Source of the DNA: Bosea sp. NBC_00550
GTDB taxonomy: Bacteria; Pseudomonadota; Alphaproteobacteria; Rhizobiales; Beijerinckiaceae
Direction: 5' to 3'
DNA length: 64,000 bases
Assembly (NCBI RefSeq): GCF_026020075.1
Contig: NZ_CP102772.1
Location: 2,294,001 to 2,358,000, forward strand
The position numbers were made by a program, and so were the translations under genes. Shown in pieces: positions 18,022 through 27,729 of this stretch. The notes beneath the pieces are model-generated. The model searched no databases. It saw nothing but the letters and a program-made list of their open reading frames with translations, and was not told the origin of the DNA. Position 1 is the stretch's first letter. The number at the start of each line of letters is the position of its first letter.

Positions 18022-18377
18022 AACAGCCGGCCGCCGTCCGGAACGGCGAGGCCGGGGCTGATCAGCACGACCTCACCCTCAGTGTCGGGGATGCCGAGCG
18101 TCAGCACCTCGGACATGAACTTGCCGATCTGACGCGGCGGGAAATTGACCACGGCGAGGACCTGCCGGCCCGGCAGGTCCTCGGGCCGATAGTGCTTGGT
18201 GATCTGCGCCGAGGATTTCTTGCGGCCGATCGTGCCGCCGAAATCGATGACGAGCTTGAGCGCCGGCTTGCGTGCCTCGGGATAAGGCTCAGCCTCGACG
18301 ATCGTGCCGACACGGATGTCGACCTTGAGGAAATCGTCGAAGCCGATCGGTGCGGCCGGCTCGGTGGAAGCGCTCAA
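18018..18377 (-). CDS. CsaA-like tRNA-binding protein
   Basis: 119 residues forming a single OB-fold EMAP/Trbp111 domain: [32 protein letters not shown] near the start, [13 protein letters not shown] in the middle and [14 protein letters not shown] at the end. CsaA binds tRNA non-specifically and has been described as an export chaperone in Bacillus. Its start overlaps the stop of the chemoreceptor gene upstream (ATGA), so it is co-translated with that gene, an unexpected partner. Confidence 0.9.
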   Translation of the reverse strand: MSASTEPAAPIGFDDFLKVDIRVGTIVEAEPYPEARKPALKLVIDFGGTIGRKKSSAQITKHYRPEDLPGRQVLAVVNFPPRQIGKFMSEVLTLGIPDTEGEVVLISPGLAVPDGGRLF

Positions 18378-20365
18378 AACTCCTCCCAGCCCTTGTCGCG
18401 GGCGTCGGCATCGAGCTTGCGCGCGACCATCGCACTCCCGTTATGGGCCTTGGTGGCACGCGGCGCGACAGGCCGGGGTGCAGCCTTAGCAGCGGGCGCG
18501 GCCACCGCCTGCATCGTTCGCGCCATGGCCTTGAGGCCGGCGACGTCCCCGCCGAGCTGGAAGCGCGCGACCATCGCGGACAGGCGGTCGGCCTCCTGCG
18601 ACAGCGAATGAGCCGCTGCGGTCGACTGCTCGGCCATCGCGGCGTTCTGCTGCGTCGCCTGGTCCATCTCGCTGACCGCGGAATTGACCTCCTGGAGACC
18701 GGAGGCCTGCTCCTGCGCCGCACCGGCGATCTCCGCAACCAGCACGGTGACGCGGTTGATCTCGGAGGCCATGCGCTGCAGCGCCCCGCCCGTCTGGCCG
18801 ACGAGGGTGACGCCCTTCTCGACCTCGATGGTCGAGGCGTCGATCAGCGTCTTGATTTCCTTGGCGGCAGAGGCCGAACGCTGCGCCAGCGCCCGCACCT
18901 CGGATGCGACGACCGCGAAGCCCTTGCCGGCATCGCCGGCGCGGGCGGCCTCGACCGAGGCGTTGAGCGCCAGGAGGTTGGTCTGGAAGGCGATCTCGTC
19001 GATCACGCCGACGATCTGCGAGATCTCCTGCGCCGACTTCTCGATGCCGCCCATCGCCGTCACGGCATCGCGCACGATGCTGGTCGACTGCTCGGCCTCG
19101 GTCTTGACCTGATCGGTCGCCTGATTGGCAAGGCGTGCGCTCTCGGCGGTCTGGCGGACCGTGGCGGTGAGCTGGTCGAGCGCCGTCGCCGTCTCCTCGA
19201 CCGAGGAGGCCTGCTGCTCGGTGCGGCTGGCGAGGTCGTCGGCCGCCTGGCTGATCTCGGTGGAGCCGGCCTTCATGCTCTCGGTGTTGGTCGCGATCTG
19301 GCGCATCGCGTCTTGCAGCTTGGCGATCGCGCCGTTGAAGTCGTCCCTGAGCTTGACGTATTCCGTGGTGAAGGCGTCCTGGATCCGATAGGTCAGGTCG
19401 CCATCCGAAAGCCGCTCCAGCCCGGTGGCCAGAGCCTGGACCACGCCGGCCTGCACGCGGGCATGCTCTGCGCGGTCGGCTTCGTTGCGGCGACGCTCGC
19501 CATCGGCGGAGCTGCGATGACCGGCGGCCTCCTCCTCGGCGCGCAGCTTGTCGGTCTCCATCGCCTCCTTGGCGAGAGCCGCATCACGGAAGACGACGAG
19601 GGAACGTGCCATCGAGCCGATTTCGTCGGGCCGCTCCTGATGGGCGATCTCGGCATCGAGATCGCCGGACACGAGGCTGTCCATCGAACCCTTCAGCGAA
19701 TGCAGCATCCCGGAGGCGCGGCGGCTCAGGAAGAGGACGAGGCCGAGCATGACGAGCCCGAGCGGCACCAGCACCTTGGCGACGCCGCCGACCATGCTCA
19801 TGAAGGCCGCATCGACGTCATGCACATGCACGCCCGAACCGACCACCCACTGCCACTTCGGAATGCCGATGACGTAGGAAATCTTGAGGGAGGGCTCCTT
19901 GTCGCCGGCCTTGAGCCAGCCATAGTCGACGAAGCCTTCGCCCTTTGTCTTCCCCAGCGAGATCATCTCCTGGACGAAGAACTTGCCGTCCGCGTCCTTG
20001 AACGGCTTCATGTCCGTCGACTGGATCTTCTTGTTGGCATGCAGCATGCTGATGCCGTCGAAATCGCAGAGGAAGTAGTAGTTGCCGTTGTCGAAGCGCG
20101 CGCTGCCGAGGGCCTCGATGGCCATCTTCTTCGCATCCGCTTCCTTGAGCTCGCCGGCTTCGACGCGTGCCAGATAGCCCTTGATGGTCGTTGCCGCGGC
20201 CTCGACCTGATTCTTCATCTCACCGCGTTTGAGCGCAAGCATCTCGTTGCGGGCGGCATTCAACGTGTAGCCGACGCTGCCGACGACGATCAGCACGGCC
20301 AAGGCTGCGATCAGCGAGAATGAGCGGCTGATCGACAGGGTCGTAAGCTTCTTGGTAAACGACAT
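18374..20365 (-). CDS. Methyl-accepting chemotaxis protein with a Cache sensor domain
   Basis: 663 residues. Transmembrane helix 1 is near 15-37. The periplasmic single-Cache domain spans about 45-185 ([39 protein letters not shown]), with helix 2 near 192-212, then HAMP and a second HAMP-like stretch. The signalling hairpin contains [20 protein letters not shown] and [19 protein letters not shown]. The chain ends in GWEEF, an xWxxF tail of the kind that tethers CheR and CheB, so this receptor probably recruits the adaptation enzymes. Small organic acids are typical Cache ligands; that is inference. Confidence 0.93.
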   Translation of the reverse strand: MSFTKKLTTLSISRSFSLIAALAVLIVVGSVGYTLNAARNEMLALKRGEMKNQVEAAATTIKGYLARVEAGELKEADAKKMAIEALGSARFDNGNYYFLCDFDGISMLHANKKIQSTDMKPFKDADGKFFVQEMISLGKTKGEGFVDYGWLKAGDKEPSLKISYVIGIPKWQWVVGSGVHVHDVDAAFMSMVGGVAKVLVPLGLVMLGLVLFLSRRASGMLHSLKGSMDSLVSGDLDAEIAHQERPDEIGSMARSLVVFRDAALAKEAMETDKLRAEEEAAGHRSSADGERRRNEADRAEHARVQAGVVQALATGLERLSDGDLTYRIQDAFTTEYVKLRDDFNGAIAKLQDAMRQIATNTESMKAGSTEISQAADDLASRTEQQASSVEETATALDQLTATVRQTAESARLANQATDQVKTEAEQSTSIVRDAVTAMGGIEKSAQEISQIVGVIDEIAFQTNLLALNASVEAARAGDAGKGFAVVASEVRALAQRSASAAKEIKTLIDASTIEVEKGVTLVGQTGGALQRMASEINRVTVLVAEIAGAAQEQASGLQEVNSAVSEMDQATQQNAAMAEQSTAAAHSLSQEADRLSAMVARFQLGGDVAGLKAMARTMQAVAAPAAKAAPRPVAPRATKAHNGSAMVARKLDADARDKGWEEF

Positions 20366-20472
20366 GCCCGTGTCCTGCGCGAGATGAAGCTTCCCTCCAT
20401 TCGCGCAAATTGACTAAGGCACGCTTAACGTTGACGCATTTCGGCCATATTCTGCGGAATTTGGTCCGGACG

Positions 20473-21225
20473 TCAGATGGCGGGCGCGTAATCCTCGTTA
20501 TCCTCGCCGCGATCGGAAGCGCGCTCGCGTCGGCGGGCCCTCAGCGGCCGGCCCGAGCAGATCGCCCGCGCCAAGCCTCGGAACGGCGCCGTCAGCCGGT
20601 GGACATCCTCGACCCGCGCCATGATGCGCCCCGCCGTCTTCAGCTCGCGATCGAGCCGCGCCATGGTCTTGGACAGTTCCGGCTCGTCGTCATCGAGCCA
20701 GGTTTCGGAGACCCGCGCCATCAGCAGCACCGCGCCCTGCACCCGCAGATGGCCGAGTGCATCCTCGGTCGGGATGCCGGCCGAGGCAAGCATGTAGCGC
20801 CAGGAATTGACCGCCCCGCGGTTGAGCGCCGCCAGCGTCAGCGGATCGCGCCGGATGATGGGCGCGATCTTGCGCAAGGCCGCCTTGTAGGGCGCCATTG
20901 CGTCGAGCCGGCGCATCACGAGATCGAACAGGCGCTCCTTGACGGGTTCTCCCGCCAGATCGTCGGACGCACCAGCCAGCACCGCGTCGTCGACGATGCG
21001 CGTCACGCCGCCGAGCATGGCGAGCTTCGAGGGGAAGAGCCCGCGCAGCTGCGTCAGCGTCAGCCCGGCCTCGGCAGCGATGTCGGGCAGCTCGATCTGA
21101 TCCCAGGGCCGGTCCACGGCGAGCTTCATCAGCGCATCGACGGCGCACCTGCGCGGATCGCCCGGCTTGGCGGCAGATTCAGGCTGCACGGCCTCGGGCA
21201 GGGTGGAAACGGGCTTGCGGGCCAT
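20473..21225 (-). CDS. TetR-like/COQ9-family protein
   Basis: 250 residues. The N-terminus looks like a TetR helix-turn-helix (DALMKLAVDRPWDQIELPDIAAEAGLTLTQLRGLFPSK). The rest (DAMAPYKAALRKI, RDPLTLAALNRGAVNSWRYMLASAGI, ARVSETWLDDDEPELSKTMARLDRELK) follows the COQ9 pattern. COQ9 is a TetR-fold lipid-binding protein that helps COQ7 hydroxylate ubiquinone precursors rather than a DNA-binding repressor. The basic C-terminal tail may contact membranes. Which role it plays is uncertain; ubiK nearby fits a ubiquinone link weakly. Confidence 0.75.
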   Translation of the reverse strand: MARKPVSTLPEAVQPESAAKPGDPRRCAVDALMKLAVDRPWDQIELPDIAAEAGLTLTQLRGLFPSKLAMLGGVTRIVDDAVLAGASDDLAGEPVKERLFDLVMRRLDAMAPYKAALRKIAPIIRRDPLTLAALNRGAVNSWRYMLASAGIPTEDALGHLRVQGAVLLMARVSETWLDDDEPELSKTMARLDRELKTAGRIMARVEDVHRLTAPFRGLARAICSGRPLRARRRERASDRGEDNEDYAPAI

Positions 21226-21291
21226 AGGACTGCTCCTCTCGCTTCGCGATGGACAGAAGTTAGGCCGCTATCGTGGCAGGTGGAAGGCCGA

Positions 21292-22113
21292 TCAGCCCGA
21301 AAGCTCGCCGGCGCGACGTTTGGCAGCAGCCACGGCCTTGCGCAGCAACGGCTTCATGCCGTCATCGGCCATCAGGACCTCGAGCGCCGCAGCCGTCGTG
21401 CCGCCGGGCGAGGTCACATTCTGGCGCAGCGTGCCGGGCGGCAGTGGCGACTGGAACAGCAGCTCGCCCGCACCCTCGACTGTCGCCCGCGCCAGCCGCT
21501 CCGCCACATCCGCGGGCAGGCCGGCTTCGGTTCCGGCAGCGGCCAGGCACTCGACCAGATGAAAGACATAGGCCGGGCCGGAGCCGGACACGGCCGTGAC
21601 GGCGTCGATCAGCCCCTCGTCATCCAGCCATTCGACCTTGCCGATGCTGCCGAGCAGCGCATCGGCGGTTGCGCGCTGTGCCGCGCTCACGCCCTTGCCG
21701 GGCGCCGCGGCGGTGGCGCCGCGCTGCACGGCGGCCGGCAGGTTCGGCATGGCGCGGATGATCGCGCCCGCATTCGGCAGGCGCGCGGCGAGGTCGCCGA
21801 GCGTCTTGCCGGCGAGGATCGAGATCAGCAGCGTCCGGGGATGGATGAAGGCCTGCACCGCTGGCGCCGCCGTGTCGAGCATCTGCGGCTTGGTCGCGAG
21901 CACGACGACATCGGCAGCAGGAATCTCCTTGGCCGACGGATTGAGCCGCATCCCCTTTTCCTGGGCGAGCTCGACCATCTCGTCCGAAGGCTTGGGGTCG
22001 ATCAGGCTGATCCCCTTCGGATCGATGCCGATGCGCAGCCAGCCCTCCAGCATCGCTCCGCCCATCTTGCCCGCACCGATCAGGACGAGCGATTGCGGAA
22101 GGGAATTCGACAT
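21292..22113 (-). CDS. proC: Pyrroline-5-carboxylate reductase
   Basis: 273 residues. ProC uses NAD(P)H to make proline from 1-pyrroline-5-carboxylate. The Rossmann loop LIGAGKMGGAMLEGWL is at the N-terminus. VVVLATKPQ and the family signature in AVSGSGPAYVFHLVECL ... PGGTTAAALEVL are complete. The start is ATG 22113; the upstream in-frame ATG at 22182 would add 23 unlike residues reading through a repeat. It lies downstream of the YbjN gene on the same strand. Confidence 0.93.
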   Translation of the reverse strand: MSNSLPQSLVLIGAGKMGGAMLEGWLRIGIDPKGISLIDPKPSDEMVELAQEKGMRLNPSAKEIPAADVVVLATKPQMLDTAAPAVQAFIHPRTLLISILAGKTLGDLAARLPNAGAIIRAMPNLPAAVQRGATAAAPGKGVSAAQRATADALLGSIGKVEWLDDEGLIDAVTAVSGSGPAYVFHLVECLAAAGTEAGLPADVAERLARATVEGAGELLFQSPLPPGTLRQNVTSPGGTTAAALEVLMADDGMKPLLRKAVAAAKRRAGELSG

Positions 22114-22135
22114 GGCGGCCTCGCGACGGCTGGCG

Positions 22136-22156
22136 ATCCCGGACCCGCGCCGGGAT
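22136..22156. repeat. Short palindrome between proC and the YbjN gene
   Basis: ATCCCGG (22136-22142) and CCGGGAT (22150-22156) flank a 7-nt loop. Nearby text (CCCGTCATGTCGCCG, GGGTCAAGCCCGG) resembles pieces of the repeats at 11.5 and 38.7 kb, so this gap probably holds a degraded copy. Confidence 0.45.
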
Positions 22157-22223
22157 TCTCTAGCTCTCAGCCTTCCCGTCATGTCGCCGCCGGGTCAAGC
22201 CCGGCAGCAACCTCTGCGCAAGG

Positions 22224-22730
22224 TCAGGCTTCGCCGACCGTCTCGAGGATGGCGCCTTCCATCCCTTCCTTCGCCGTCTTGCCGGCCCAGACCACGAACT
22301 GGAAGGCCTGATAGTAGCGTTCGCAGGCCTCGACGGCCGTCTTGACCAGCGCCGCCGCCTGCTCGTCCGTCGGCTCCGCTCCGCCCGACAGCAATAGCGC
22401 ATGGCGGTACATCACGACGCTTTCGGTGCTCCAGAGATCGAAATGGCCGAGCCAGAGCTGCTCGTTGACCAGGCTCACGAGCTGCAGCACCTCGCTGCGC
22501 CGCCGCTCCGGCACCTTGAGATCGAAGGCGCAGGCGATGTGCAGCGCCTCGACCTCGGCCAGCCAGGTGATGGCGACGTGATATTCCGACCAGCCGCCCG
22601 TCACCGCGACCGAAAGCTCATCCTCGCTGTCGCGGTCGAAGTTCCAGCCATTGAGGGCAGCGAGGCGTTCGAACAAGTCGAGAGGGTTGGAGGGCCGATC
22701 CAGCTCGGCATCCATATCGAGGTCTATCAT
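22224..22730 (-). CDS. YbjN-domain protein
   Basis: 168 residues of the YbjN family, a type III secretion chaperone-like fold. In E. coli YbjN affects motility and stress responses without a known biochemical activity. Visible are NPLDLFERLAALNGWNFDRDSEDELSVAVTGGWSEY, AFDLKVPERRRSEVLQLVSLVNEQLWLGHFDLW and the C-terminal YYQAFQFVVWAGK. The start MIDLDMD at 22730 fits the family; the frame is open to 22829 but reads GC-rich filler. It probably heads a two-gene unit with proC. Confidence 0.85.
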   Translation of the reverse strand: MIDLDMDAELDRPSNPLDLFERLAALNGWNFDRDSEDELSVAVTGGWSEYHVAITWLAEVEALHIACAFDLKVPERRRSEVLQLVSLVNEQLWLGHFDLWSTESVVMYRHALLLSGGAEPTDEQAAALVKTAVEACERYYQAFQFVVWAGKTAKEGMEGAILETVGEA

Positions 22731-23045
22731 GCCCTGGGGTCCACCTTCCGGAGCTGGCGCCCCGGCGCGTTCGAGAAGAGGAACACGGCGACTGGAAATC
22801 CGAAGGAACGCAACACACCTCCGGGGCACTCCGCGGGGAGCATCCCAACTCGTCGACCCGGAGCGAATCCGCCCGACGAATCAATTCTTTCCACCGACGA
22901 TAGCGCAGGCGCTGTGACGCTCCCAACACAGCGTGAAGCTCTGCGGATTCGGCCGGCCGGCTCAATCCCCCCGAAGGGCTGTCCACAGCACATGGCTGTG
23001 GACATGACATGAGGACATGGGCGCCATCGCGCCAGGGCTGCCTCG
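22731..23045. other. 315-bp gap with a 9-bp hairpin; no gene seen
   Basis: No convincing coding frame is visible. GTCCACAGC (22981-22989) and GCTGTGGAC (22995-23003) form a perfect 9-bp stem with a 5-nt loop about 40 bp beyond the ubiK stop, which could end ubiK transcription although no T-run follows. The left half should carry the YbjN promoter; no strong match to -35/-10 boxes was found. Confidence 0.5.
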
Positions 23046-23300
23046 TCAGGATTTGCCGAGCCGCTCCTCGATCGCGGCGAGGCGCGCCGCGAGCTTGTCG
23101 TTCTCCTCGCGGGCGATCAGCGCCATTTCGCGCACCGCCTCGAACTCCTCGCGGGTGACGACATCGAGATCGCGCAGCAGGCGTTCGATCTGCGTCTTCA
23201 CGACGGTCTCGACCTCGCGGCGCACGCCCTGCGCGGCGCCGGCCGCGTCGGTGGCGAGGCGCGCGATGTCGTCGAGGATGCGGTTGCCGGGGTTCACCAT
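23046..23300 (-). CDS. ubiK: UbiK/BMFP-family ubiquinone biosynthesis accessory factor
   Basis: 84 residues, almost entirely helical, with a C-terminal coiled coil (TREEFEAVREMALIAREENDKLAARLAAIEERLG) that trimerises in the Brucella BMFP protein. UbiK assists late aerobic ubiquinone assembly in E. coli and shows membrane fusogenic activity in vitro. The start ATG 23300 (MVNPGNRILDDIARL) is the conserved N-terminus. It is divergent from the M24 gene. Confidence 0.88.
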   Translation of the reverse strand: MVNPGNRILDDIARLATDAAGAAQGVRREVETVVKTQIERLLRDLDVVTREEFEAVREMALIAREENDKLAARLAAIEERLGKS

Positions 23301-23442
23301 AGCTCTCTCCCGTTTGGGCGAAACTCTCTGACGACAGCCTATAGGCAGCGCAGGCGGGCGCCGCAATCGCACTGCCACGTCGAGGACTTGCCCGGCGGAC
23401 GGCGGCGCGATCAAATGTCGGTCCGCTTCAAGGAGTTGCGCC

Positions 23443-24594
23443 ATGGCCCTGCATTTCACACCCGCCGAATTTACCCGCCGCCGCGAAGCGCTCCTTGCCG
23501 CCATGCAGGCCGGCCGCCTCGACGCGCTCTTCCTGTACCAGCAGGAATCGATGTTCTGGCTGACCGGCTACGACACCTTCGGCTTCTGCTTCTTCCAGTG
23601 CCTCGTCGTCAGGGCGGACGGCACGATGGCGCTGCTGACCCGCTCCGCCGATCTGAGGCAGGCGCAGCAGACCTCGAACCTCGGCGACATCCGCATCTGG
23701 AAGGACGGACGTGAGGCCAATCCGGCCAGGGACCTGCTCGCTCTGTCTGACGATCTCGGCCTCTCCGGCAAGCGCATCGGCGTCGAGTTCGAATCCTACG
23801 GCCTCGTCGCCGCCAATTACCGCAAGCTCGAAGCCGCCTTCGCCGGCCGGGCCGAGCTCGTCGACGCCTCGACCATCGTGACGCGGCTGCGCGCCGTGAA
23901 ATCGGCGGAGGAGATCGCCTATGTCAGGCGCGCCGCCGCGCTCACCGACGCCGCAGACCAGGCAGCGCTCGACGTGATCCGGGCCGGCGCCGACGAGGGC
24001 GAGATCCTCGCCGCCCAGCACAATGCGATCTTCGCTGGCGGCGGCGACTATCCGGCCAACGAGTTCATCATCGGCTCGGGCCGCGACGCCCTGCTCTGCC
24101 GCTACAAATCCGGCCGGCGCCGGCTCGACGCCAACGATCAGATCACCCTCGAATTCGCTGGAGTCGACCGGCACTACCATGTCGCGGCGATGCGCACCGT
24201 CGTGGTTGGCGAGCCGCGCCCGCTGCACCGCCCCTACCACGCCGCCGCGAAAGACGCGCTGCTCGCCTGCGAAGCCGCGCTGAAGCCCGGCCGCACGGCC
24301 GGGGACGTCTTCGCGGCGCATGCCCGCGTCCTCGACGAGCACGGCCTTGCGCAGCACCGGCTCAACGCCTGCGGCTACTCGCTCGGCGCCAAGTTCACGC
24401 CGTCCTGGATGGATTGGCCGATGTTCTACGAGGCCAATGACTGGGAGATCGTGCCTGGCATGGTAATGTTCGCCCATATGATCCTGATGGATTCCGACAG
24501 CGAGACCGCCATGTGCCTGGGCAGGACCTATCTCGTCGGAACCGGCGGCGCCGAAGCGCTCAATCTGCCTGATCTGGACCTCGCCCTCCGTTGA
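23443..24594 (+). CDS. M24-fold Xaa-Pro peptidase-like protein lacking the metal ligands
   Basis: 383 residues with the creatinase N-terminal domain (1-150) and an M24 pita-bread C-domain. In metal-dependent members five ligands (D, D, H, E, E) are conserved. Here the matching segments read LEFAGVDRHYHVAAMRT, NACGYSLGAKF, MFAHMILMD and AMCLGRTYLV, so all five appear replaced. That is the situation in creatinase and the ectoine hydrolase DoeA branch, which cleave C-N bonds without metal. A hydrolase of a small amide or ectoine-like compound is therefore likelier than a dipeptidase. No ectoine genes are adjacent. Confidence 0.85.
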   Translation: MALHFTPAEFTRRREALLAAMQAGRLDALFLYQQESMFWLTGYDTFGFCFFQCLVVRADGTMALLTRSADLRQAQQTSNLGDIRIWKDGREANPARDLLALSDDLGLSGKRIGVEFESYGLVAANYRKLEAAFAGRAELVDASTIVTRLRAVKSAEEIAYVRRAAALTDAADQAALDVIRAGADEGEILAAQHNAIFAGGGDYPANEFIIGSGRDALLCRYKSGRRRLDANDQITLEFAGVDRHYHVAAMRTVVVGEPRPLHRPYHAAAKDALLACEAALKPGRTAGDVFAAHARVLDEHGLAQHRLNACGYSLGAKFTPSWMDWPMFYEANDWEIVPGMVMFAHMILMDSDSETAMCLGRTYLVGTGGAEALNLPDLDLALR

Positions 24595-24655
24595 GCCTAG
24601 AACAGGGGCACAGGGAATCTCGAAGCGGTCCACAGCCCAAAGGGCGGGAGGCGTC

Positions 24656-25213
24656 ATGATCAACCGTTTGAGCGGCCTCGCTTTGGGGCCGGTTTTTGCG
24701 CTGGCGCTCGCCGGATGCCAGGAAACCACCCAGACCGCGGCGCGTCCGCGCGTCGATGCGCCGGGCGTGCCGGTCTCGGTCCAGAGCATCTCGGGCGCCC
24801 CCGAGGATGTCACCACGAGTTTCGCCGGCCTGCTCGGCGAGGCCGCGGCCGAGCGCAAGATGGAAATCGTTCCCGGCAACAAGCCGGCACGCTTCAGGGT
24901 CAAGGGCTACCTCACCGCCCAGCCGACCGAGGACGGCCAGACCTCGCTCGCCTTCGTCTGGGACGTCTATGATTCGACCAAGCAGCGCGCCCAGCGCGTC
25001 CAGGGCGAAAGCATCGGCAAGCGCAGCGGCGGTTCCGACCCCTGGGCCGGCATCGACCAGACGATCGTCGCCAAGGCCGCCTCCGACTCGATGGACGCGA
25101 TCGCGAGCTTCCTGGTCACGACGCCGGCCGTCGCAACGCTCGATGCCGGCAAGGACAAGAAGAGCGCCAAGCCCAGCACCAGGGTCGCCGCCGCCCCCGA
25201 CAAGAAGAGCTGA
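24656..25213 (+). CDS. Putative lipoprotein of unknown function
   Basis: 185 residues with a lipoprotein signal: MINRLSGLALGPVFALALAGC, lipobox LAGC with Cys21, so Lgt should anchor it to a membrane. The mature part has a beta-rich core (FRVKGYLTAQPTEDGQTSLAFVWDVYD) and a lysine-rich C-terminal tail. AGLLGEAAAERKMEIVPGNKPARFRVKGYL looks like the globular lipoproteins often found in Hyphomicrobiales. No function is known. Confidence 0.8.
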   Translation: MINRLSGLALGPVFALALAGCQETTQTAARPRVDAPGVPVSVQSISGAPEDVTTSFAGLLGEAAAERKMEIVPGNKPARFRVKGYLTAQPTEDGQTSLAFVWDVYDSTKQRAQRVQGESIGKRSGGSDPWAGIDQTIVAKAASDSMDAIASFLVTTPAVATLDAGKDKKSAKPSTRVAAAPDKKS

Positions 25214-25402
25214 TCGCCGGCGCTCCGCTGGCCGGCGACGTAAGGTCAGTGGATTCCGGGTCACGCCAGGCGCTCGACGCCTTTTTGCGCAGCTATATTG
25301 CAGCGCAACGGTCGACTCCCTGTCATCGCGCTGTTAAGAGCCGTTCGAATTGAGCCGGCATCGCCGGCTCGTGCCCCGCCTTGTCCAACGGTGCGCCACG
25401 GC

Positions 25403-26347
25403 ATGCCCTCTCATTTCAAAGTCGTCGCCGGCAATTCCAACCGGCCGCTCGCTGAAGCGATATGCAGCCATCTCAGCATTCCGCTCGCCAAGGCCACGGT
25501 CCGGCGGTTCGCCGACATGGAAGTCTTCGTCGAGATTCAGGAGAACGTACGCGGGCAGGATGTCTTCATCATCCAGTCCACCTCCTTCCCGACCAACGAC
25601 CACCTGATGGAACTTCTGATCATCACCGATGCGCTGCGCCGCTCCTCGGCCAAGCGCATCACGGCGGTGATTCCCTATTTCGGCTATGCCCGGCAGGACC
25701 GGCGCGCCTCGGGCCGCACCCCGATCTCGGCCAAGCTCGTCTCGAACCTGATCACCCATGCCGGCGTCGACCGCGTGCTGACGCTCGACCTGCATGCCGG
25801 CCAGATTCAGGGCTTCTTCGACATCCCGACCGACAACCTGTTCGGCGCCCCGCTGATGGCGCGCGACATCAAGGACCGGCTGGAGTGGAAGAACGCCATG
25901 GTCGTCTCGCCTGACGTCGGCGGCGTGGTCCGCGCTCGCGCGCTTGCCAAGCGCATCGACGCCCCGCTCGCCATCGTCGACAAGCGGCGCGACCGGCCGG
26001 GCGAGTCCGAGGTTATGAACATCATCGGCTCGGTCGAGGGCCGCTCCTGCATCCTGATCGACGACATCGTCGACTCCGGCGGCACGCTTGTGAATGCGGC
26101 GGAGGCCCTGCTCGATCAGGGCGCCAAGGAGGTCTTCGCCTATATCACCCATGGCGTGCTCTCGGGCGGCGCGGTGGCGCGCATCGCCTCGTCGAAGCTC
26201 AAGGAGCTCGTCATCACCGACTCGATCATGCCGACCGAGGCCGTGAAGGTCGCCCGCAACATCCGCGTCATCTCCATCGCCGGCCTGATGGGCGAGGCCA
26301 TCGAGCGCACGGCGAGCGAAACCAGCGTGTCCAGCTTGTTCGACTGA
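25403..26347 (+). CDS. prs: Ribose-phosphate pyrophosphokinase
   Basis: 314 residues, normal length. Prs makes PRPP from ribose 5-phosphate and ATP for nucleotides, His, Trp and NAD. Seen are the ATP-binding flag region [19 protein letters not shown], the divalent-cation site [12 protein letters not shown], the [12 protein letters not shown] catalytic loop and the PRPP-binding loop [11 protein letters not shown]. The start [13 protein letters not shown] at 25403 is the family start; the frame is open further up but unlike. queC starts 11 bp downstream. Confidence 0.96.
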   Translation: MPSHFKVVAGNSNRPLAEAICSHLSIPLAKATVRRFADMEVFVEIQENVRGQDVFIIQSTSFPTNDHLMELLIITDALRRSSAKRITAVIPYFGYARQDRRASGRTPISAKLVSNLITHAGVDRVLTLDLHAGQIQGFFDIPTDNLFGAPLMARDIKDRLEWKNAMVVSPDVGGVVRARALAKRIDAPLAIVDKRRDRPGESEVMNIIGSVEGRSCILIDDIVDSGGTLVNAAEALLDQGAKEVFAYITHGVLSGGAVARIASSKLKELVITDSIMPTEAVKVARNIRVISIAGLMGEAIERTASETSVSSLFD

Positions 26348-26357
26348 GGGCGCTAGT

Positions 26358-27083
26358 GTGAGCGCCCGCGCCCTCGTCCTGTTCTCCGGCGGCCAGGATT
26401 CCACCACCGCGCTGGCCTGGGCTCTCGAGCGCTTCGATGCGGTCGAGACGATCGGCTTCGACTACGGCCAGCGCCATCATGTCGAGATGGAATGCCGTCT
26501 CGCGATCCGGGAAAAACTGCCTGCGCGGTCCTCGCGCTATGCCGAGCGGCTCGGCCCCGACCATCTCGTCGATCTGAAGGCGCTCGGCGCGATTTCCGAC
26601 ACCGCGCTGACGCGCGAGACCGAGATCGCCTTCGCGGAAACCGGCCTGCCGACCACCTTCGTGCCCGGGCGCAACCTGATCTTCCTCACATTCGCCGCCG
26701 CCGTCGCCTATCGCCGCGACCTGAAGCACATCGTCCTCGGCGTCTGCGAGACCGATTATTCGGGCTATCCCGATTGCCGCGACGACACGATCAAGGCGAT
26801 GCAGGTCGCGCTGGGCCTGGGGCTCGATCGCCGGCTCGTACTCCATACGCCGCTGATGTGGCGCGACAAGGCGCAGACCTTCGCGCTGGCGCGCACGCTC
26901 GGCGGGCAGGCGCTGCTCGACCTCGTTCTCGAAGAGACGCATAGTTGCTATCTCGGCGACAGGACGACCCGGCATGACTGGGGTTTCGGCTGCGGCCATT
27001 GCCCGGCATGCGATTTGCGGTCAAAAGGCTTCGCGGCCTATCTCGTAACACCCGACGACAGCGGACCATCCTATGACTCGTGA
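26358..27083 (+). CDS. queC: 7-cyano-7-deazaguanine synthase
   Basis: QueC converts 7-carboxy-7-deazaguanine to preQ0 using ATP and ammonia, in the route to the tRNA nucleoside queuosine. 241 residues: the PP-loop ATP site [16 protein letters not shown] at the N-terminus, [10 protein letters not shown] in the middle, and the zinc site ending [17 protein letters not shown] start at 26358. It overlaps the downstream transporter by 11 nt, joining preQ0 synthesis and queuosine-precursor transport in one unit. Confidence 0.95.
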   Translation: MSARALVLFSGGQDSTTALAWALERFDAVETIGFDYGQRHHVEMECRLAIREKLPARSSRYAERLGPDHLVDLKALGAISDTALTRETEIAFAETGLPTTFVPGRNLIFLTFAAAVAYRRDLKHIVLGVCETDYSGYPDCRDDTIKAMQVALGLGLDRRLVLHTPLMWRDKAQTFALARTLGGQALLDLVLEETHSCYLGDRTTRHDWGFGCGHCPACDLRSKGFAAYLVTPDDSGPSYDS

Positions 27084-27636
27084 TCGCCAGCGACAGCTCG
27101 AAGGCCTCGTCGCACTCGTCCTGTTCGGCCTCACCATTCCCGCGGCCAACTGGCTGATCGGCAATGCCGGCTCGGTCTGCATCCCCAACGGGCCCTGCCT
27201 CGTGCCGGTCTGGCCCGGCGTGATGGCGCCGAGCGGCGTCCTCATGGTCGGCCTCGCGCTGGTGCTGCGCGACCTCGTCCAGCGCCGCCTCGGCACGCTG
27301 GCAGGCCTCGGCGCGATCGCCGTCGGCACGCTCATCTCGGCCATGCTCGCCCCGCCGGCCATCGTGATCGCCTCGGTCGTGGCCTTCCTGCTGTCGGAGC
27401 TCGCCGACTTCGCCGTCTATACGCCCCTGCAGCGCCGGCGCTTCCTCACCGCCGTCCTGGCATCCGGCGTCGTCGGACTCGTCGTCGACAGCATCGTCTT
27501 CCTGCATCTCGCCTTCGGCAGCCTGGATTTCCTCGCCGGCCAGATCATCGGCAAGGCCTGGATGGTGCTGTTCGCGGTGCCGCTGATGTATGTCCTGCGC
27601 CGTCGCGACGAGCGGCTCGGCCTCGCCGCCGCCTGA
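27073..27636 (+). CDS. Queuosine-precursor transporter of the VUT/YhhQ family
   Basis: 187 residues with about five hydrophobic helices. It matches the VUT (DUF165) family, whose E. coli member YhhQ imports preQ0 and preQ1. Conserved patterns seen are [10 protein letters not shown] with the preceding [10 protein letters not shown] helix, and [20 protein letters not shown]. The variant [23 protein letters not shown] marks the alphaproteobacterial subgroup. Overlap with queC supports the assignment. Confidence 0.88.
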   Translation: MTRDRQRQLEGLVALVLFGLTIPAANWLIGNAGSVCIPNGPCLVPVWPGVMAPSGVLMVGLALVLRDLVQRRLGTLAGLGAIAVGTLISAMLAPPAIVIASVVAFLLSELADFAVYTPLQRRRFLTAVLASGVVGLVVDSIVFLHLAFGSLDFLAGQIIGKAWMVLFAVPLMYVLRRRDERLGLAAA

Positions 27637-27729
27637 GGCGGGTAAAGTTTGAATCGGCGTCGCAATCGGCCCTTAAGGCGTTTGCGGTAAGCCCGCGTTC
27701 TTCGACAAGCTCTCAGCGTCGGGAACTGC

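Noticed and set aside
18350..20323. A 657-codon plus-strand frame opposite the chemoreceptor
   Set aside because: Arg/Gly/Asp/Leu-rich low-complexity translation typical of antisense to high-GC genes; the chemoreceptor is certain.
25285..25308. TTGCGC/GCGCAA inverted repeat before prs as an operator
   Set aside because: Only 6-bp arms with a 12-nt gap in GC-rich DNA; expected by chance and no regulator nearby.
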